Source of the DNA: an uncultured bacterium
GTDB lineage: Bacteria > Bacillota > Clostridia > Lachnospirales > Lachnospiraceae
NCBI GenBank assembly: GCA_947574055.1
Contig: CANPIC010000014.1
Coordinates: forward strand, 1-58,705
DNA: 58,705 nucleotides
Direction: 5' to 3'
The position numbers and the translations under genes were made by a program. Shown here piece after piece: positions 17,109 through 25,037 of this stretch. The notes under the pieces were generated by a model that worked only from the letters and a program-made list of their open reading frames with translations, had not been told where the DNA came from and did no database searches. Numbering within the stretch: the first letter of the stretch is position 1; each line of letters opens with the position of its first letter.

Positions 17109-19193
17109 ATGGCAAAATACCTGGTTATTGTGGAATCTCCGGCCAAAGTAAAGACGATCAGAAAATTTCTCGGATCCAGTTATGAGGTGGCGGCCAGCAA
17201 CGGCCACGTGAGAGATCTGCCCAAGAGCCAGCTGGGCATCGACGTGGAGCACGGTTATGAACCCAAATATATTACGATCAGAGGAAAAGGCGATATTCTT
17301 GCCAATCTGCGCAAAGAAGTCAAAAAGGCAGAAAAAATCTATCTGGCTACCGACCCTGACCGGGAAGGGGAAGCCATATCCTGGCATTTGCAGCATACAT
17401 TGAAACTGGAGGGAAAAAAAGTATACCGGATCACATTTAATGAAATTACCAAAAATGCGGTCAGGGAATCTTTGAAAAATGCCCGGGAGATCAATATGGA
17501 TCTGGTGGATGCGCAGCAGGCAAGGCGTATGCTGGACCGCATGGTGGGATATCGTATTTCCCCCCTGCTCTGGGCCAAGATCAAACGGGGACTGTCTGCC
17601 GGGAGGGTACAGTCGGTGGCGCTGCGTATCATTTGTGACCGGGAAGAGGAGATCAGCGCTTTTATTCCGGAAGAATACTGGAGTCTGGATGTGAAGCTGG
17701 CCGTCAAAGGGGAAAAGAAACCACTTACGGCCAAGTATTACGGCACAAAGGGCAGCAGGAGAACCATTGCCTCAGGGGAAGAACTGGGCAAGATCTTAAA
17801 GGAACTGGAAAAAGAAACCTATCATGTGGATGAGGTGAAAAAAGGGGAACGGGTTAAAAAAGCACCGCTTCCATTTACGACTTCGACGCTGCAGCAGGAA
17901 GCCAGCAAGACATTGAATTTTTCCACGCAAAAGACGATGCGGCTGGCGCAGCAACTCTATGAGGGGGTGGATATCAAAGGCAGCGGGACAGTGGGTATCA
18001 TCACCTACCTGCGTACCGATTCCACCAGAGTCTCTCAGGAGGCAGCGCAGACGGCAAAAGAATATATCATACAAAACTACGGCGCTGCTTATGCAGCCGA
18101 GACTGTGGACGGAAAAAAGGGCGGGCAGAAAATACAGGATGCGCATGAGGCCATCCGCCCGACGGATATCAGCCGGACGCCGTATTCCCTCAAAGAATCA
18201 CTGAGCCGGGATCAGTTCAGGCTTTATCAGCTGATTTGGAAGCGTTTTACGGCCAGTCGGATGACGCCGGCCAAATATGAAACCACGTCTGTGCGGATTG
18301 GAGCGGGAGAGCACTGCTTTACCGTTGCCGCTTCCAAGGTGGCCTTCGATGGCTTTATGAGTGTATATACCGGTGACGATGACGAGAAACAGGCAAATAA
18401 TACCCTGGTACGCGGAATTGATAAGGACAGTGAACTGACTTTTCTGGAATTTGAGTCCGGTCAGCATTTTACGCAGCCGCCGGCGCATTATACGGAAGCC
18501 AGCCTGGTGCGGGCACTGGAGGAACTGGGGATCGGACGGCCCAGTACCTATGCGCCCACCATTACTACCATACTGGCCAGACGCTATGTGACCAAGGAAA
18601 ATAAAAATCTGTATGTGACGGAACTGGGGGAAGTGGTCAACGGCATGATGAAACAGGCCTTTCCCAGCATCGTGGACGTAAGTTTTACGGCTAATCTGGA
18701 GGCTCTTCTGGATAAAGTGGAAGAGGGAATCATCAGCTGGAAGACGGTGGTGTCCAATTTCTACCCGGATCTGGACGAGGCGGTGAATACGGCGGAAAAG
18801 GAGCTGGCACAAGTGCGCATTGCGGATGAGGTATCGGATGAAGTTTGCGAATTGTGCGGCCGGCAGATGGTGATCAAATATGGCCCCCATGGCCGTTTCC
18901 TGGCCTGTCCCGGTTTTCCGGACTGCCGCAATACCAAACCCTATTTTGAAAAGACCGGTATTGCCTGCCCGCAGTGCGGCGGGGATATTGTGCTGAAAAA
19001 AACCAAAAAAGGCAGGAAATATTACGGATGTATCAACAATCCGGAATGTGACTTTATGGTCTGGCAGAAGCCTTCCGAGGTCCGTTGCAGCGTCTGTGGT
19101 TCCCTGATGCTGGAAAAGGGCAGCAAACTGGTCTGCATCCAGGAAACTTGCGGCAATGTGACAGAAAAACCGAAAAATACCAAAATTATCTAG
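17109..19193 (+). CDS. topA: DNA topoisomerase I
   Basis: Type IA topoisomerase that relaxes negative supercoils through a transient 5'-phosphotyrosine link. The 694-residue protein has the TOPRIM domain (1-110) with ESPAKVKTI and DPDRE at 82-86, the core, and catalytic Tyr300 in ITYLRTDSTR. Three C-terminal four-cysteine zinc ribbons follow (CELCGRQM..., CPQCGGDI..., CSVCGSLM...), the normal set for Firmicutes. The start follows GAAGGGGAGCG. In B. subtilis trmFO, xerC and clpQY lie between topA and codY; here they are missing and codY follows after 111 bp. Confidence 0.98.
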   Translation: MAKYLVIVESPAKVKTIRKFLGSSYEVAASNGHVRDLPKSQLGIDVEHGYEPKYITIRGKGDILANLRKEVKKAEKIYLATDPDREGEAISWHLQHTLKLEGKKVYRITFNEITKNAVRESLKNAREINMDLVDAQQARRMLDRMVGYRISPLLWAKIKRGLSAGRVQSVALRIICDREEEISAFIPEEYWSLDVKLAVKGEKKPLTAKYYGTKGSRRTIASGEELGKILKELEKETYHVDEVKKGERVKKAPLPFTTSTLQQEASKTLNFSTQKTMRLAQQLYEGVDIKGSGTVGIITYLRTDSTRVSQEAAQTAKEYIIQNYGAAYAAETVDGKKGGQKIQDAHEAIRPTDISRTPYSLKESLSRDQFRLYQLIWKRFTASRMTPAKYETTSVRIGAGEHCFTVAASKVAFDGFMSVYTGDDDEKQANNTLVRGIDKDSELTFLEFESGQHFTQPPAHYTEASLVRALEELGIGRPSTYAPTITTILARRYVTKENKNLYVTELGEVVNGMMKQAFPSIVDVSFTANLEALLDKVEEGIISWKTVVSNFYPDLDEAVNTAEKELAQVRIADEVSDEVCELCGRQMVIKYGPHGRFLACPGFPDCRNTKPYFEKTGIACPQCGGDIVLKKTKKGRKYYGCINNPECDFMVWQKPSEVRCSVCGSLMLEKGSKLVCIQETCGNVTEKPKNTKII

Positions 19194-19204
19194 AAATTAG
19201 TGAC

Positions 19205-19238
19205 ATTTTATGGTATTTTAAGATATTTTGTGATATTT
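19205..19238. promoter_or_regulatory. Four 10-bp-phased T-tracts upstream of the codY promoter
   Basis: ATTTT at 19205-19209, 19215-19219 and 19225-19229 and ATTT at 19235-19238, at exactly 10-bp steps, form a short tandem repeat of the type TGxxATTTTA. Tracts repeated in helical phase usually bend DNA, and one ending 13 bp before a -35 box may act as an UP element or a regulator site. The repeat falls in the 111-bp topA-codY gap. Confidence 0.6.
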
Positions 19239-19251
19239 GAGAAGGAAAGCA

Positions 19252-19280
19252 TTGCGAAAAGTACAAGATTGTATTACAAT
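19252..19280 (+). promoter_or_regulatory. Vegetative promoter of codY
   Basis: TTGCGA (19252-19257), 17-bp spacer, TACAAT (19275-19280). Transcription would start about 18 bp before the codY start codon, just ahead of the ribosome binding site. Confidence 0.75.
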
Positions 19281-19304
19281 GAGTACTGGAAGAGGGAGAT
19301 CCTT

Positions 19305-20108
19305 ATGAGTAGTGTACAGTTGTTGGACAAGACCAGAAAGATCGGAATGCTCCTGCACAATAACAATTCGGGCAAAGTCATATTTAATGATATCTGCAAT
19401 GTGATGAGGGAGATACTGGATTCCAATGTGCTCGTAATCAGCAGGAAAGGCAAAGTGCTGGGCGTCGGAAACGGGGCAAAAGATGCACTGATCGGCGGCA
19501 GGGTAGGGGATTATATTGATCCTGAACTGAATGAGAGAATGCTGGGTGTGCTTTCCACAAAAGAAAATGTGAATCTGCAGGCTATTGGTTTTGATGAAGA
19601 CGAGTCCAGACGGTATCAGGCTATTATATCTCCGATTGACATTGCGGGAGAGCGGCTGGGGACTTTATTCATTTATAAAGAGCGGTCGGCATATGAAATA
19701 GATGATATTATTCTCTGCGAATACGGCACGACAGTAGTGAGCCTGGAAATGTTGCGGGCGGTCAGCGAGGAGAGCGCGGAAGAGGCCAGGAAGCTGGCAG
19801 TGGTTAAGTCTGCGGTCAGTACCTTATCTTTCTCGGAGCTGGAGGCAATCCTTCATATTTTTGATGAACTGGGTGGTCATGAGGGGATACTGGTGGCCAG
19901 TAAGATAGCGGACAGAGCGGGGATCACGCGTTCCGTCATTGTCAATGCACTCAGGAAGTTCGAGAGTGCGGGAGTTATTGAGTCCAGGTCTTCCGGTATG
20001 AAAGGAACTTATATTAAAGTACTCAATGATGTGGTCTTTGAAGAGGTTGAAAAACTGAAACGGCAGAGGCCGGAAAAAGGCAGTTTACAGGGCGAAAAAG
20101 GCAAATAA
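19305..20108 (+). CDS. codY: Global regulator CodY
   Basis: Repressor that senses GTP and branched-chain amino acids and controls metabolism, competence and motility in low-GC Gram-positives. The 267-residue protein has the GAF-type ligand domain (1-155; LLDKTRKIGMLLHNN start) and a winged helix-turn-helix (about 175-245) with KIADRAGITRSVIVNALRKF at 200-219. A Lys/Glu-rich tail makes it slightly longer than the 259 residues of B. subtilis CodY. The ATG at 19305 follows AGAGGGAG; the frame is open upstream to 19200 but lacks a site. It sits immediately before the fla/che operon, as in Bacillus. Confidence 0.97.
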   Translation: MSSVQLLDKTRKIGMLLHNNNSGKVIFNDICNVMREILDSNVLVISRKGKVLGVGNGAKDALIGGRVGDYIDPELNERMLGVLSTKENVNLQAIGFDEDESRRYQAIISPIDIAGERLGTLFIYKERSAYEIDDIILCEYGTTVVSLEMLRAVSEESAEEARKLAVVKSAVSTLSFSELEAILHIFDELGGHEGILVASKIADRAGITRSVIVNALRKFESAGVIESRSSGMKGTYIKVLNDVVFEEVEKLKRQRPEKGSLQGEKGK

Positions 20109-20137
20109 GGTGTTTTTTGAAATACGGAAAAATAAAA

Positions 20138-20170
20138 GGGACTTATAGGAAATAAGTCCCGTTTTATGTC
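20138..20170 (+). terminator. Intrinsic terminator after codY
   Basis: GGGACTTAT (20138-20146) pairs perfectly with ATAAGTCCC (20152-20160) around a 5-nt loop; AAAA precedes and GTTTTAT follows. It separates codY from the fla/che promoter. Confidence 0.85.
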
Positions 20171-20187
20171 TGTTTGAGATAAAATCC

Positions 20188-20215
20188 TTGTCTTTTTTCA
20201 CAAAAAATATATAAT
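20188..20215 (+). promoter_or_regulatory. Fla/che operon promoter
   Basis: TTGTCT (20188-20193), 16-bp spacer, TATAAT (20210-20215), 72 bp before flgB. It is of the housekeeping SigA type, not SigD, and is the only strong promoter seen before a run of about 36 kb of same-strand motility genes. The spacer contains a CodY-box-like palindrome. Confidence 0.75.
20193..20207. promoter_or_regulatory. Candidate CodY box inside the fla/che promoter
   Basis: TTTTTTCACAAAAAA lies between the -35 and -10 elements. Against the CodY consensus AATTTTCWGAAAATT it matches 10 of 15 positions and 10 of the central 11. CodY directly represses the B. subtilis fla/che promoter, so occupancy here would block RNA polymerase. 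Low-complexity A/T runs could give this match by chance. Confidence 0.45.
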
Positions 20216-20287
20216 AAAGTAGATGGATTATTACTGAGGGGATCGTATGTGCAGAATCAGTGAGGGAGAGTGGAAGGAGAAGACTGT

Positions 20288-20677
20288 ATGATACATGCAA
20301 GTACGTTTGATTATATCAATGTTTTGGATAAGACATTGGATGCGGCATGGACCAGGAATGAAGTGATATCCAATAATATAGCCAATGTGGATACACCGGG
20401 TTATAAACGTCAGGATATCAGTTTTGAAGATGAACTGCGTCATGCCATGGGCAGTTCCAGATATAAAACTGTGGATGCAAAAGTGGCAGGCATCAAAATC
20501 GGCCGGTTGAATCCCCGTACCTATACGGATTACTCCAATTTTTCCTACCGTACGGACAGGAATAATGTGGATATTGATACGGAAAACGTCCTGCTGGCAT
20601 CGAACCAGCTGAAATATAATGCGCTTATGGCAGGCGTCAATCAGGAATTTTCGAACTTGAAAATGGTGATGCGTTAG
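20288..20677 (+). CDS. flgB: Flagellar proximal rod protein FlgB
   Basis: First gene of the fla/che operon, encoding a rod subunit of the basal body. The 129-residue protein has the rod-protein N-terminal motif SNNIANVDTPGYKRQ (about 29-43) and a C-terminal helix for polymerisation. It has no signal peptide because it is exported by the flagellar type III system. The ATG at 20288 has GGAAGGAGA at 20272-20280; an in-frame ATG at 20270 overlaps that site and is rejected. Confidence 0.96.
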   Translation: MIHASTFDYINVLDKTLDAAWTRNEVISNNIANVDTPGYKRQDISFEDELRHAMGSSRYKTVDAKVAGIKIGRLNPRTYTDYSNFSYRTDRNNVDIDTENVLLASNQLKYNALMAGVNQEFSNLKMVMR

Positions 20678-20697
20678 CAGATAAGGGGGAGTAGTAT

Positions 20698-21141
20698 ATG
20701 AGTCTTTTTTCATCATTTGATATCAATGCGTCAGGACTGACGGCGGAGCGTTTCCGCATGGATATCATTTCTCAGAATGTGGCCAATGCCAATACCACCA
20801 GAACGGAAGACGGTACACCATATCGCCGCAAGGTGGTTGCCTTTGCGGAAAAGGAAACACAGACACCGTTCAGCCGTGTGCTGGATTCGGCCAGAGACAA
20901 TTATTCCGGCAAGGGTGTCAAAGTCAGCACAGTGGCGGAGGATACATGGACGGATATGAAAATGGTCTATGACCCGTCTCATCCGGATGCGGACGAGAAT
21001 GGTTATGTGGTGTATCCCAATGTCAATATCGTGACAGAGATGACCAACGTGATCGACGCCAGCCGTGCGTATGAGGCAAATGCAACCGCTTTCAGTGCCA
21101 GCAAGGCCATGGCAATGAAGGGGCTGGAGATGTCACAGTAA
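20698..21141 (+). CDS. flgC: Flagellar rod protein FlgC
   Basis: Proximal rod subunit of 147 residues, built onto the MS ring with FlgB. It shows the typical start FSSFDINASGLTAERFRMD and ISQNVANANTTR, and the C-terminal motif DASRAYEANATAFSASK. The ribosome binding site is GGGGGAG. It is followed by a 98-bp gap in which nothing but the fliE ribosome binding site is apparent. Confidence 0.97.
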   Translation: MSLFSSFDINASGLTAERFRMDIISQNVANANTTRTEDGTPYRRKVVAFAEKETQTPFSRVLDSARDNYSGKGVKVSTVAEDTWTDMKMVYDPSHPDADENGYVVYPNVNIVTEMTNVIDASRAYEANATAFSASKAMAMKGLEMSQ

Positions 21142-21239
21142 ACCCCGCGCCACGTATCGCATGATGACAGGTAAAGAACGGGTTTACGTCCGGAGCCGTT
21201 GAGGCTGCGGCTGATATTGAGATAAGAAGGAGAGGAAAA

Positions 21240-21569
21240 ATGGAGATCGGATCACTGTATCAGGTGAACTCCGGCGCTGTCAAGGAAGCGGCAAAGCAGA
21301 CTGGTGCGGCGAAGAGAGCGGAGGCGGCAAAGGAAGGCAGAGATGTATTCAGTACGATGCTGAACAATGCCATAGATAATTTACATACAACAAACGGTTA
21401 TATATCGGATATGGAAAATGAGGAACTGAGAATCGCACTTGGGCAGGCGGAAAATACCCATGATCTTTCCATTGCAATGCAGAAAGCATCCACAGCCTTA
21501 CAGTATACGGTTGCCGTAAGGGACAAATTTATGGAAGCTTATAAAGAGATCATGCAGATGCAGGTATAG
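21240..21569 (+). CDS. fliE: Flagellar hook-basal body protein FliE
   Basis: Small protein (109 residues) that joins the MS ring to the rod and is the first substrate of the export apparatus. The helical C-terminal half, with HDLSIAMQKASTALQYTVAVR (about 78-98), is the family hallmark. The start follows AAGGAGAGG. The Ala/Lys-rich N-terminal segment is variable. Confidence 0.96.
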   Translation: MEIGSLYQVNSGAVKEAAKQTGAAKRAEAAKEGRDVFSTMLNNAIDNLHTTNGYISDMENEELRIALGQAENTHDLSIAMQKASTALQYTVAVRDKFMEAYKEIMQMQV

Positions 21570-21587
21570 GTATGGGAGTAAAGGAGA

Positions 21588-23189
21588 ATGACTGAAAGGT
21601 TAAAAGCGATTCCGGTCAGAATACTGGAATGGTGGAATAAATTTACTTCTAAACAGAAGACGATCATCATATGTATTGCAGCGGGTGTGGCAATTATGCT
21701 GGCCATACTGGTAACGGTGCTTACAAGGCCGCAATACGCGCTGCTTGCCAACTGCGAGAGTACCAAAGAGGCTTCTCAGATTACAGAACTGTTAGACGGC
21801 TCCGGGATTACCTATACAGTGTCGGACGACGGCTATCAGATTAAGGTATTGCAGGAACAGCTTTCGGATGCCAATCTGCTTTTGGGTGCAAATAATATTC
21901 CGGCTGCGGCCTACGGGATAGATAATGTGACGGATGGTGGCTTTTCCACTACCGAATCGGATAAACAAAAGCGGTATAAACTGTATCTGCAGGGACAGAT
22001 GGAGGAAGACCTGCTTCGGTTTGAGGCTGTAAAGAAAGCGGATGTACAGCTTTCCCTGCCGGAGAATGATGGTACCTTGCTCTCTAAAAATGAAGAGTCC
22101 TTTGCCAGTATCATTCTTACACTGGACGGGGAATTTACGCCGGAAAATGCGGAAGCCATGGCACAGTTTGTCAAGACGGCGCTGGGCAATGAAAATACCA
22201 GCAATATCACTATACTGGACAGTCAGGGGAACCTTCTGTTCTCAGGTGAGGATAATTATTCCGTATCAGGCAATGCCAGCAACCAGCTCTCGGTCAAACA
22301 ACAGGCGGAAAGACTGGTACGCAATGAAGTAAAGAGAGTGCTGCTGGGAACAAACCAATATGACAATGTGGAAGTGGCCAGCAATCTTTCTCTGGACTTT
22401 TCTTCGTCTGAGGTGGTAAACCATGAATTTATGCCTGCAGACGGTCAGACACAGGGTGTGCTCAGCAGTGAGCGGATCTTCAATGCCGAGAATGTAAACA
22501 GTTCCGGGGGTGTGCCGGGAACAGATACCAATGGTGAGAACCTGACCACATATGAGATGCCCGATTCTGACAATTCCAGTTCCACGCAGTCGGAAGAAGA
22601 GAGAAACTATCTTCCCAATGAACGGATCACTTCTCAGACGATTCCGCCGGGTCTGATCAACTATGCGGAATCTTCCATTTCCGTTACGGCTACTACATAT
22701 AATGTACAAAGAGAAGAGGATATCAGCAATCAGGGACTGCTGGACGGCATAAGCTGGGAGGAATATAAAGCAGCCAATGGCGAGCGCGTCCTGCAGGATG
22801 TGGATGAGGATATGATCAATATCGTGGCCAAGGCTACGGGTATCTCGGCAGAGAACATCGCTATGGTGGCCTATGAAGAACCACTCTTCATCGACAAAGA
22901 AGGCATGGATATCAGAGCCACGGACGTGATACAGATCATACTGATTATTGTAATTCTGGGGCTGCTGGCATTTGTAGTATTCAGGAGTATGCGTGGCGAA
23001 AGAGGGGCAGAGGAAGAAGAGGAGCTGTCAGTGGAAGACCTGCTGCAGTCCACACCTGAACCTGAGGTAGAACGGATCGCAGTGGAAGAGTGGTCTGAAA
23101 CACGTAAGATGATAGAGAAGTTTGTGGACGACAATCCGGAGGCGGCGGCAAATCTGCTGCGAAACTGGTTGAACGAAGATTGGGGGTAA
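21588..23189 (+). CDS. fliF: Flagellar MS-ring protein FliF
   Basis: Forms the MS ring in the cytoplasmic membrane, the base for rod, C ring and export gate. The 533-residue protein has membrane helices at about 24-45 and 445-464, ring-building domains after the first helix (TRPQYALLANCESTKEASQI; KRYKLYLQGQMEEDLLRFE) and a cytoplasmic C-terminus that binds FliG. An acidic Ser/Asn/Glu-rich stretch (about 300-350) corresponds to the variable periplasm-side region. The ribosome binding site is AAAGGAG; fliG follows after 6 bp. Confidence 0.97.
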   Translation: MTERLKAIPVRILEWWNKFTSKQKTIIICIAAGVAIMLAILVTVLTRPQYALLANCESTKEASQITELLDGSGITYTVSDDGYQIKVLQEQLSDANLLLGANNIPAAAYGIDNVTDGGFSTTESDKQKRYKLYLQGQMEEDLLRFEAVKKADVQLSLPENDGTLLSKNEESFASIILTLDGEFTPENAEAMAQFVKTALGNENTSNITILDSQGNLLFSGEDNYSVSGNASNQLSVKQQAERLVRNEVKRVLLGTNQYDNVEVASNLSLDFSSSEVVNHEFMPADGQTQGVLSSERIFNAENVNSSGGVPGTDTNGENLTTYEMPDSDNSSSTQSEEERNYLPNERITSQTIPPGLINYAESSISVTATTYNVQREEDISNQGLLDGISWEEYKAANGERVLQDVDEDMINIVAKATGISAENIAMVAYEEPLFIDKEGMDIRATDVIQIILIIVILGLLAFVVFRSMRGERGAEEEEELSVEDLLQSTPEPEVERIAVEEWSETRKMIEKFVDDNPEAAANLLRNWLNEDWG

Positions 23190-23195
23190 GGAGAT

Positions 23196-24206
23196 ATGGC
23201 GAGTGATTCTGGCTTATCGGGACTGCAGAAGGCAGCGGTGCTGTTGATTGCGCTGGGACCGGAAAAATCATCTCATATCTTTAAACATCTGAAAGAAGAT
23301 GAAATAGAAGAACTGACACTGGAGATTGCGAATACAAGAAGTATTACGCCCCAGGTAAAGGAAACGGTTATAGACGAGTTTTACCAGGTCTGCCTGGCAC
23401 AGCAGTATATTGCGGAAGGTGGTATCGGCTATGCCAAGGAACTGCTGGAGAAAGCATTGGGGGAAGACCGGGCAAGGGATGTGATTGGCAAGCTGACAGC
23501 ATCCTTGCAGGTGAAACCGTTTGAATTTGTGCGAAAGACGGATGCATCACAGCTTTTGAACTTTATTCAGGATGAGCATCCGCAGACGATTGCCTTGATT
23601 ATGTCTTATCTTTCGCCGGGGCAATCCTCCATGATTCTTTCCGCGCTGCCCCCTGAACGGCAGGCGGACGTGGCAAAGCGTATTGCCATTATGGACAGAA
23701 CGAGTCCGGATGTGATCAAGGAGGTAGAAAAGGTATTGGAATCCAAGTTGTCTTCACTTGTGAATCAGGATTATACCATTATCGGCGGCGTGGATGCCGT
23801 GGTGGAGATACTCAACTCCGTGGACCGTGGTACAGAGAAACATATTATGGAGACTTTGGAGATCGAAGAGCCGGAACTGGCAGACGAGATCAGAAAAAAG
23901 ATGTTCGTGTTCGAGGATATTCTTTTGCTGGACGATCGTGCGATTCAGAGAGTGCTGCGTGATGTGGAAAATTCCGATCTGGCTATCGCTTTGAAAGGTT
24001 CCAACGAAGAGGTACAGAATGCGATTTTCAACAACCTGTCCAAACGTCTGGCTGCCATGATCAAAGAGGATATGGAATTTATGGGCCCTGTCCGTATGAA
24101 AGATGTGGAGGAAGCACAGCAGAAGATTGTAAATATCATCAGAAAACTGGAAGATGCTGCAGAAATCGTAATTTCCAGAGGTGGAGGGGATGAAATTGTT
24201 GTCTAA
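23196..24206 (+). CDS. fliG: Flagellar motor switch protein FliG
   Basis: C-ring protein that couples the stator to rotor movement. Length (336 residues) and layout are standard: N-terminal domain binding FliF (1-100), middle ARM domain with the EHPQ motif at 127-130, and C-terminal domain with the charged torque helix (about 290-330 region, FVFEDILLLDDRAIQRVLRD preceding it). It overlaps fliH, which starts inside its last codons. Confidence 0.98.
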   Translation: MASDSGLSGLQKAAVLLIALGPEKSSHIFKHLKEDEIEELTLEIANTRSITPQVKETVIDEFYQVCLAQQYIAEGGIGYAKELLEKALGEDRARDVIGKLTASLQVKPFEFVRKTDASQLLNFIQDEHPQTIALIMSYLSPGQSSMILSALPPERQADVAKRIAIMDRTSPDVIKEVEKVLESKLSSLVNQDYTIIGGVDAVVEILNSVDRGTEKHIMETLEIEEPELADEIRKKMFVFEDILLLDDRAIQRVLRDVENSDLAIALKGSNEEVQNAIFNNLSKRLAAMIKEDMEFMGPVRMKDVEEAQQKIVNIIRKLEDAAEIVISRGGGDEIVV

Positions 24207-25035
24207 TAACCTGCTGAAGAGTAACTGGGTGCAGGTTCAGTCCGACGACACCAGAATTATCAACAGCAACAGTATTTTGGGAAGGCGCATGCGGGAACTG
24301 GGGATCGAGCCCCTGCCGCCGCAGGAGGATGAAAAACAGGAAGGTTTTCGCAGCGGCCTGAGTGCCGAAGAGGTGAGCGGCCCGGGCGCAGAAGGAGACG
24401 GAGGCAGTGCGGTTATCAAAGCGGAACCGCCGGAACCTGTCTACGAGGGACCGAGTCCGGAAGAACTGATCGCGCAGGCGCAGGAAGAAATTGCGCAGAT
24501 GAGGGAAGCTGCGCAGGCCGAAATTGCTGCTGCCAGACAACAGGCACTGGAAGAGGGAAGGCAGGAAGGCAGAATGCAGGGCTACCAGGAAGGTGCTGCT
24601 TCGGCGGACGCAGAGTTGTCCAGGGCCAGGGCAGAACTGGAAACGGCTTACAATGACAAAGTGCGGCAGCTGGAGCCTGAGTTTGTCAAACAGTTAACGG
24701 CAATTTATGAACAGGTTTTTCATATAGAATTGGGAGATTATCAGAATCTGGTGCTGCGGCTTCTGGAAGGTTGTATGCTGAAGATTGAAACCAGCAGCAA
24801 TTATATCATTCATGTGGGCCCGGAAGATTACCCGTTTGTCAGTATGCAGAAGAAAGTACTGATGGAAGTAATGGGCAATAAACATGCTGCGCTGGAAGTC
24901 GTGGAAGATGCTACGATGAAGAAGAATGAGTGTATGATAGAGGCGGATGGCGGTATTTATGACTGTAGTCTGGATATGCAGCTTGCGGCGCTTCGAAGAG
25001 AACTTCTTCAACTTTCCTATGAGGGTGTGGAATAA
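24190..25035 (+). CDS. fliH: Flagellar assembly protein FliH
   Basis: Regulator of the FliI export ATPase, linking it to the C ring. About 281 residues: a Glu/Pro-rich N-terminal part, a long alanine/glutamate-rich helix (about 90-155) with repeated small-residue spacing, and a C-terminal FliH/V-ATPase subunit-like domain. The start is uncertain. GGAGGGG (24183-24189) abuts the ATG at 24190, so TTG codons at 24196 or 24199 have better spacing and may be the true start; a GTG at 24181 is also in frame. It overlaps fliG. Confidence 0.9.
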   Translation: MKLLSNNLLKSNWVQVQSDDTRIINSNSILGRRMRELGIEPLPPQEDEKQEGFRSGLSAEEVSGPGAEGDGGSAVIKAEPPEPVYEGPSPEELIAQAQEEIAQMREAAQAEIAAARQQALEEGRQEGRMQGYQEGAASADAELSRARAELETAYNDKVRQLEPEFVKQLTAIYEQVFHIELGDYQNLVLRLLEGCMLKIETSSNYIIHVGPEDYPFVSMQKKVLMEVMGNKHAALEVVEDATMKKNECMIEADGGIYDCSLDMQLAALRRELLQLSYEGVE

Positions 25036-25037
25036 GA

